A DNA stretch of 47,652 nucleotides. It comes from Oxalobacteraceae bacterium UBA7693. GTDB lineage: Bacteria; Pseudomonadota; Gammaproteobacteria; Burkholderiales; Burkholderiaceae_D. Both the position numbers and the translations under genes were made by a program. The notes under the pieces were generated by a model, which saw nothing but the letters and a program-made list of their open reading frames with translations, did not search any database and was not told the DNA's origin. Positions 42,603 to 47,652 of the stretch are shown here, one piece after another. The stretch lies in contig DLGN01000398.1 of the NCBI GenBank assembly GCA_002482715.1, forward strand, positions 52,432 through 100,083. Direction: 5' to 3'. How positions within the stretch are numbered: the stretch's first letter is position 1; each line of letters opens with the position of its first letter.

Positions 42603-44879
42603 TCAACATTTCTCTAACTTCGCAATACTCAAGTCGAGTAATTTCATCCCAAATTTACCAAAGTTAATGTGGGCGCGTGCGTTGCTGCCACCACCTTCGA
42701 TATTCACGATCACACCTTCACCAAACTTCGCATGGGCGACGTTTTCGCCGATGCGCCAGCCATTTGTGACCTGATGTTTCGTTAGATTTTGCGCGATTGC
42801 ATTGGCGCCTGATTCGGGTGCATCATCCCATGCAGATTTCGGGCGTGCAAACCAACTCGGCTGTATCTTCGGAGATAACCACTTGAGCGACTCTTCTGGC
42901 ATTTCATCGAAAAAGCGTGAACGCATGTTGTAACGTGTTTGTCCGTGCAACATACGCGTTTGCGAGAAGGTCATGTACAAACGTTGACGGGCACGTGTGA
43001 TCGCCACATACATCAAGCGCCGCTCTTCTTCCACACCCGATTCTTCTTGACTACTATTTTCATGCGGGAATAAGCCCTCCTCCAAACCGCCGATGAAGAC
43101 CGCATCAAACTCCAAGCCTTTGGCCGCATGCACGGTCATCAATTGCAAAGCATCTTGTCCCACTTGCGCTTGATTGTCACCCGCTTCTAGCGAGGCATGC
43201 GAGAGGAAAGCGGACAGCGGTGACATCACTGTTGGCAAGGCCGCATCGGCATCGATAATCTCTATGCCTTGATCGTTCGCAATCAAGTTGCTCGCAGGTC
43301 TGGAAGCCGGCCCGACCAAAGCTGGCGCATCATGTCCGAAGCCTTCTTCAGATACAAACAGCGTTGCCGCATTTACCAATTGCTCCAAGTTTTCTATGCG
43401 ATCTGCACCTTCTTTTTCGGTCTGATAATGGGTCAGCAAAGTGCTCAGATCGAGCACCACTTGTACCATTTCCGGCAGCGGTAAATTCTGCGTTTCAAAG
43501 CGTGCGCCTTCGATTAGTTTTACAAAACCACCCAACGAAGAACCCGCTTTACCCGACACATAGGGAACCGCTGCATACAAAGAAATATTGTATTGTTTTG
43601 CCGCATCTTGTAATTGCTCTATCGAGCGCGCACCAATACCACGCGTCGGGAAATTCACCACACGCATAAATGCCGAATCGTTGTGCGGATTGTCCATCAA
43701 CTGCAAATAGGCGATCGCATGTTTGACTTCGGCACGATCAAAGTAACGCTGACCACCATATACGCGATATGGCACATTTGCCGAAAATAGCGCATGTTCA
43801 ATCACCCGTGATTGCGCATTCGAACGATACAAAATCGCAATTTGGCTACGTTCAAAACCGTCACGAATCAGATTTTTTGCTTCTTCGGTAATCCATTGCG
43901 CTTCTTGAATATCGCTGCTGGCTTCAAAGATTCTGACCAACTCACCATGTCCGGCATCGGTGCGCAAATTTTTGCCCAAGCGTTTACTATTGTGTTCAAT
44001 CAGTGCATTCGCGGTATCCAGAATATGTCCATGGGAACGATAATTTTGTTCCAGCTTGATCAGATTCTCGACGCGAAATTCTTTTTCAAACGCAGCCATA
44101 TTGCCGACATTTGCGCCGCGAAACGCATAAATACTTTGGTCATCATCCCCCACGGCAAACACTGCGCCATGCGTGCCCGCCATCAGTTTTAACCACTTGT
44201 ATTGCAAATCATTGGTGTCTTGAAACTCATCGACCAAGATATGTTTGAAGCGGGACTGATAATGTTCACGCAAGGGTTGATTGCGGCTCAGTAATTCGTA
44301 GGTGCGTAATAAAAGTTCCGCAAAATCTACGACACCTTCACGTTGGCATTGCAGGTCATAGAGATCATACAAAGCCACCATCTTGCGATTGAAATCATCA
44401 TAGGCATCGACTGCGGCTGCGCGCAAACCCTGATCTTTCGCGCTATTGATGAAGTACATCAAAGTCTTAGGCGGATACTTTTCATCGTCAATATTATTCG
44501 CCTTTAACAAACGCTTAATAAAGGAAAGCTGATCGCCGGAATCTAAAATTTGAAAGGTTTGTGGCAGACCTGCATCGCGATGATGCGCGCGTAATAAACG
44601 ATTACATAAACCGTGAAAAGTCCCTATCCACATGCCGCGTGTATTGATCGGCAGCATTGCTGACAAACGCGTCAACATTTCTTTGGCAGACTTATTGGTA
44701 AAAGTCACCGCTAGCACGCCATTCGGCGAGATTTGTCCGGTTTGAATCAACCAGGCAATGCGGGTTGTTAATACACGGGTTTTACCGGAGCCCGCACCTG
44801 CCAAAATTAAGGCAGATTGCGCAGGTAAGGTGACGGCAGCGAGCTGCTCAGGATTGAGGTTATGTAAGAGATTTTGCAT
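42603..44879 (-). CDS. uvrD: DNA helicase UvrD
   Basis: The 758-aa superfamily 1A helicase has all motifs: LAGAGSGKTRVLTTRIAWL (Walker A, 28-34), TFTNKSAKEM, VDEFQDTN (II), GDDDQSIYAFRGA (III), LEQNYRS (IV), MTVHAAKGLEFD (V) and EERRLMYVAITRAR (VI). The C-terminal domain FGEGVIVNIEGGG...AHINFGKFGMKLLDL is the UvrD/PcrA Tudor-like segment that binds RNA polymerase. It unwinds DNA 3' to 5' in nucleotide-excision and mismatch repair. A minus-strand TATAAT lies only ~6 bp before the start codon, and a terminator separates it from the upstream gene. A MITE sits at its stop codon. Confidence 0.96.
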   Translation of the reverse strand: MQNLLHNLNPEQLAAVTLPAQSALILAGAGSGKTRVLTTRIAWLIQTGQISPNGVLAVTFTNKSAKEMLTRLSAMLPINTRGMWIGTFHGLCNRLLRAHHRDAGLPQTFQILDSGDQLSFIKRLLKANNIDDEKYPPKTLMYFINSAKDQGLRAAAVDAYDDFNRKMVALYDLYDLQCQREGVVDFAELLLRTYELLSRNQPLREHYQSRFKHILVDEFQDTNDLQYKWLKLMAGTHGAVFAVGDDDQSIYAFRGANVGNMAAFEKEFRVENLIKLEQNYRSHGHILDTANALIEHNSKRLGKNLRTDAGHGELVRIFEASSDIQEAQWITEEAKNLIRDGFERSQIAILYRSNAQSRVIEHALFSANVPYRVYGGQRYFDRAEVKHAIAYLQLMDNPHNDSAFMRVVNFPTRGIGARSIEQLQDAAKQYNISLYAAVPYVSGKAGSSLGGFVKLIEGARFETQNLPLPEMVQVVLDLSTLLTHYQTEKEGADRIENLEQLVNAATLFVSEEGFGHDAPALVGPASRPASNLIANDQGIEIIDADAALPTVMSPLSAFLSHASLEAGDNQAQVGQDALQLMTVHAAKGLEFDAVFIGGLEEGLFPHENSSQEESGVEEERRLMYVAITRARQRLYMTFSQTRMLHGQTRYNMRSRFFDEMPEESLKWLSPKIQPSWFARPKSAWDDAPESGANAIAQNLTKHQVTNGWRIGENVAHAKFGEGVIVNIEGGGSNARAHINFGKFGMKLLDLSIAKLEKC

Positions 44880-44923
44880 CCCGATATTATACGGGAGTGC
44901 CTAGGTGGAAAATCGCGATCCAA

Positions 44924-44951
44924 CAAAAAAGACTGATTTTTTATACAGTCT
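44924..44951 (-). terminator. Terminator of exonuclease-like gene
   Basis: On the minus strand AGACTG (overlapping the last codons) pairs with CAGTCT across a 10-base loop and is followed by six T. The stem is short at 6 bp. It would isolate uvrD from the upstream gene. Confidence 0.5.
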
Positions 44952-45459
44952 GTCCATTCTGTATTTTTTTTGCTTCGTCGTAAGTTCTGAGCCAAGTCAG
45001 TTGCAAAACCCTTGCGTCACTGCTGGCGCGATGTCTGGCAACGCGTAGTTCTTTGACGACTTGTTCTTTGGTGGCATTCCAATTCGGCAATTGATCATCG
45101 TCGATAATTTCATACAAATCGACTAGCTTAAATTTAGGAACAATCTGCGCAGATTCAAATAAACAGGCTAACCATACATAATCTTGACCCCAGCCATCGG
45201 TATACACCGTGCGGCCACCGAGAAAAAAGTTCAGCTGTTCAGCCACAAATTGCGCTGTATTGCCACGCTCAATCAACACTTCGCGTGGAATACCATGTAC
45301 GCGAGCGGCATCCAGATCCCAGTGTATCCATTCAAATTCTGGACGAATCAATGAACACCAACCTTCGCCATGACGCCCTGAAAACCCAATCTCAATAGGA
45401 TAACTACCCTGTCCGAAACCAGAGGCTTCAATATCTAGAATGATGGGCACAGTCATCAT
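44941..45459 (-). CDS. DnaQ-like 3'-5' exonuclease-fold protein (DEDDh)
   Basis: Start ATG 45459 has AGGAG seven bases upstream, giving 172 aa; a second ATG follows at once. The exonuclease motifs of the RNase H-like DEDDh family are visible: ILDIEASGFGQG (Exo I, D and E), YTDGWGQDYVWL (Exo II, D), and RHRASSDARVLQ (Exo III, His-x4-Asp). The length is that of a single exonuclease domain without polymerase-binding parts. The substrate may be DNA or RNA ends. It lies upstream of uvrD on the same strand, a repair-flavoured neighbourhood, although a terminator seems to divide them. Confidence 0.75.
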   Translation of the reverse strand: MMTVPIILDIEASGFGQGSYPIEIGFSGRHGEGWCSLIRPEFEWIHWDLDAARVHGIPREVLIERGNTAQFVAEQLNFFLGGRTVYTDGWGQDYVWLACLFESAQIVPKFKLVDLYEIIDDDQLPNWNATKEQVVKELRVARHRASSDARVLQLTWLRTYDEAKKIQNGQTV

Positions 45460-45635
45460 AGCCAACTCCTGTATTGGGGATCGCACGCGAATTCAATTCG
45501 ATGCAATAGAGAAATTCCATTGTGCCTTAAAATTTCGGACAAACAAGAATTTACCGTCGAGTTTCAAGCAGATGACGAGGCTGACGTGGTTTTTAGTTCA
45601 CGTCTGATTGTGTTATTGGCAGTGTAAATCCAGCC

Positions 45636-46097
45636 TTATGGAAGAAAACGCGCACCGTGCTCGCGTTGACGTCGTAAGGTCTTGGTCGCGACAAAAATCT
45701 CACGTAAGAAATAGATAAAACTACCAATCAATGCTAGTACGCCGCTGACGAACAAAGCCGCAACAACTTTATCCAAATGCAAATCGAGTGCATCACCCAA
45801 AAATAGTGCCGCGATGACCAAACAAATCAGTAAGGCGCAGGTTGAACTCAGGGTAATCGCGCGATTAATCAAATGCGAACGCTGATACAACTCGTCTAAT
45901 TCGATACGCATATTCGGGCTTAAACCTTCTGCGCCTTGCATGCTCACGATCTCTTCTAACGCTCTGGAACGATCAATAATTCGCGCCAGGCGATTTGTCA
46001 GCACTGTCAGATTGGTACCAACGCCCGTCAGCAAAAATACGGGGGCAATCGCCAATTGAATAATTTGTCCAATATTTCCAAGATGTAAATTGATCAC
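45636..46097 (-). CDS. DUF2721 family membrane protein
   Basis: The start is GTG 46097; the 153-aa product fits DUF2721: IQLAIAPVFLLTGVGTNLTV, LTNRLARIIDRSRALEE, then two adjacent C-terminal membrane helices (ALLICLVIAALFLG and VVAALFVSGVLALIGSFIYF) and the tail LREIFVATKTLR. The N-terminal segment is a third hydrophobic helix. Function of the family is unknown. It is a single gene; the 150 bp downstream shows nothing clear. Confidence 0.88.
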   Translation of the reverse strand: MINLHLGNIGQIIQLAIAPVFLLTGVGTNLTVLTNRLARIIDRSRALEEIVSMQGAEGLSPNMRIELDELYQRSHLINRAITLSSTCALLICLVIAALFLGDALDLHLDKVVAALFVSGVLALIGSFIYFLREIFVATKTLRRQREHGARFLP

Positions 46098-46149
46098 AGT
46101 ACGTCTCTGTTTATGTGCTGGTAAAGGTAGTTTCTATTCTAGCAGGCAT

Positions 46150-46269
46150 ATGCAAAGACGACAGCAAAAGCCTCGTCAAACTTGGCGACTTTGGGATGCA
46201 AGTCACGGCAGAAAAATAGCGCCTCGTCGCAAAGCGGTAGAAACAAACAAGGTCGTCAAGGCAAAGTAG
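46150..46269 (+). CDS. Possible 39-aa basic peptide
   Basis: A short frame encodes an Arg/Lys/Gln-rich peptide (MQRRQQKPRQTWRLWDASHG...) starting at ATG 46150, with GCAGG four bases upstream. It lies in the otherwise empty 233-bp gap between the divergent DUF2721 and DUF6622-like genes. No homologue is known to me and it may be chance. Confidence 0.2.
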   Translation: MQRRQQKPRQTWRLWDASHGRKIAPRRKAVETNKVVKAK

Positions 46270-46330
46270 CTACATTCAGTAGCGAAATCCATTCGCCAAA
46301 TAAATCAAAATAACTGGGAAAATAACAATC

Positions 46331-46858
46331 ATGGCACAACTCTTCACCCATACACCAACTTGGGTCTGGCTCTTATTGGCAGGTCTTTGCTTCATAGGCT
46401 ATTTACAAACGAAAACGCGTCAAGTTTCGCCAATACGTTTAATGCTATTACCACTCGCCATGATGATTTGGTCGCTGTTCACAACGTATCAACAGCTAGG
46501 CTATCAACTAAACACACTCTTGGTGTGGGGCTTAAGCTCAGCGTTCAGTTGCTACGTCTTTGGCAAATCATTTTCAACAAAACAGAGTAGTTACGACCAG
46601 CAAAGTGGCCAATTCATGGTGATAGGAAGTTGGATGCCTTTGATACTCATCCTCGGCATCTTCTTTACAAAGTATTTGATGAGCATGAGCTTAGTGATGC
46701 GCCCGCAATTACAAGCGAACCTTGGCTTCACATTAAGTTTAAGTGCATTACTTGGTGCATTCAGCGGTGCTTTGTTGGCCCGTGCGGTAGGCATATTGCG
46801 CTTACGCCAGCGACCATCCGCGGCGCCAATCAGTGCTCATATTGCTTTGGCAGATTAA
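46331..46858 (+). CDS. DUF6622-like inner-membrane protein
   Basis: The 175-aa protein has about five membrane helices (WVWLLLAGLCFIGYL, LMLLPLAMMIWSLF, TLLVWGLSSAFSCYVF, MPLILILGIFFTKYL and LSLSALLGAFSGALLARAVG) and a positively charged C-terminus. The pattern matches a small membrane family of proteobacteria (I believe DUF6622) with no known function. GGGAAA lies before the ATG. Its stop codon overlaps the stop of the converging next gene. Confidence 0.78.
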   Translation: MAQLFTHTPTWVWLLLAGLCFIGYLQTKTRQVSPIRLMLLPLAMMIWSLFTTYQQLGYQLNTLLVWGLSSAFSCYVFGKSFSTKQSSYDQQSGQFMVIGSWMPLILILGIFFTKYLMSMSLVMRPQLQANLGFTLSLSALLGAFSGALLARAVGILRLRQRPSAAPISAHIALAD

Positions 46859-47646
46859 CGTTTTGGTTTAGCGAACTCTGGGAATTCTTCCAACATAAAA
46901 GCTTCCAGCTCTGCGCTATCTTCTACCCTTGCCGACAAATTCACTACGCGACCAAGGCGATTCGATTCCCATCGAAAATCGCCTTTGTAATGCGTGCGAA
47001 TAATTTCTATCATTTTGCGAACCATCGCGAGATCAAGATTGCCGCCAACGCCCGCATCAACTTCGATGGTCTGCTTCCAACCATTGCTGTTGACCTTCCA
47101 ACCACGGAAAGTAAAAGTTCCTATCCTGACGCTCTTGCTGACAATCTGAAATACGCCGTTAGTACCATCTTGTCCGCTCGCCTGTTGCATACTGCGTCGG
47201 ACATTTGCTTCTGCAATTTGTTGTGCACTTAAACCGCGCTGACCTTGTTCTGCCGCACGATTCTCGGCTGCCGCAGTTGCCTCTGCTTTCTGCCGACGTT
47301 CACGTGCCGCATTTAGCATGGCTGCCATGTCTGGCACAACATCTTCATATTTTTTCGGGGGATCGATCGGTAGATTCGGATCAATAATGGCATCTGGGTT
47401 TGGCGGACTAATGATGGTCTTTTTAGCCGCACTAGTTTTCACCGCTTGCGATTTCGAGGCTGCTTTTTTGGGCTCGGCTTCGCCCTTTTTCACCTGTTTC
47501 ATTTTTTCCATGATGAACACCATGGGGCCAGCGACAGGCTTGCCACTTTGGATGTCCGAACGAATTTTTAGCAACAGATAGAAAAATAGTCCGTGTAGCA
47601 GCAGCACAATCAAAATCGCGATCAGACGACGTGGTCTGATCCTCAA
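46855..47646 (-). CDS. Membrane-anchored envelope protein of unknown function (5' end possibly outside window)
   Basis: The visible frame starts at a TTG (47646) six bases from the window edge and is open beyond it, so the true start may lie outside. The N-terminus has one TonB-like membrane helix (LIAILIVLLLHGLFFYLLL), then a Lys/Ala/Pro-rich linker (~60-80), a coiled-coil-like helical stretch (~105-150), and a C-terminal alpha/beta domain (VFQIVSKSVRIGTFTFRGWK, TIEVDAGVGGNLDLAMVRKM). The shape suggests a periplasm-spanning protein. I do not recognise a named family. It overlaps its convergent neighbour at TTAA. Confidence 0.7.
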   Translation of the reverse strand: MRIRPRRLIAILIVLLLHGLFFYLLLKIRSDIQSGKPVAGPMVFIMEKMKQVKKGEAEPKKAASKSQAVKTSAAKKTIISPPNPDAIIDPNLPIDPPKKYEDVVPDMAAMLNAARERRQKAEATAAAENRAAEQGQRGLSAQQIAEANVRRSMQQASGQDGTNGVFQIVSKSVRIGTFTFRGWKVNSNGWKQTIEVDAGVGGNLDLAMVRKMIEIIRTHYKGDFRWESNRLGRVVNLSARVEDSAELEAFMLEEFPEFAKPKR

Positions 47647-47652
47647 TTCGAT

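Overview
The window looks like a chromosomal segment of a Gram-negative betaproteobacterium of the order Burkholderiales, most likely near Oxalobacteraceae (an Undibacterium-like organism is my guess). The evidence is a Burkholderiales-type trimeric porin, a coq7 ubiquinone gene, several outer-membrane beta-barrels, a DUF4286 gene, large c-di-GMP enzymes, and moderate GC of roughly half or slightly below. No tRNA, rRNA, CRISPR array, integrase or transposase gene was found.

Region 1 (1-16127, plus strand) is the distal part of a contractile injection system (CIS/eCIS) operon. In order it carries a baseplate J-like protein (5' end outside the window), a putative tail-fibre/adhesin protein, a 97-aa protein with a duplicated helical motif, a second large baseplate component, a very large tape-measure protein of about 2160 aa, an Afp15-like AAA+ ATPase, and an exported protein. 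The exported protein has a signal peptide, a peptidoglycan-binding-like domain, a GH18-like domain without its catalytic acid motif, three C-terminal membrane helices and a cytosolic tail. Most junctions overlap by a few bases, so this is one transcription unit; it ends at a perfect 15-bp stem-loop. Sheath, tube and spike genes would lie upstream. The exported protein is the best candidate for something new: it could tie a CIS to the inner membrane and cell wall.

Region 2 (16181-19651) holds a pirin, an AzoR quinone/azo reductase and a divergent LysR regulator (a likely electrophile-stress module), then two tandem paralogous lipoproteins. Region 3 (19732-30306) starts with a 131-bp MITE-like element and holds a Tat-exported GH109-like protein, a thioesterase, a solute-binding protein with a RidA protein, a ClpP paralogue, a PAS-GGDEF-EAL protein, a GNAT enzyme with an exported protein, an Asp/Glu racemase and a DODA-type dioxygenase.

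Region 4 (30326-37921) holds a GAF-GGDEF-EAL protein, an hppD-VOC pair with a divergent LysR gene, and an outer-membrane barrel paired with a small PstS-like periplasmic protein. Region 5 (37986-47652) holds a CBM9/DUF5916 outer-membrane protein, a major porin, coq7, a second copy of the MITE, uvrD, a DEDDh-type exonuclease-like gene and small membrane or envelope proteins. The last gene runs to the window edge.

The two MITE copies (19732-19862 and 42469-42599) are the same length, have matching inverted ends and each is flanked by a different perfect 5-bp target duplication. Both inserted exactly at the TGA stop codon of a minus-strand gene. All product calls are from reading the sequence; no database search was run.
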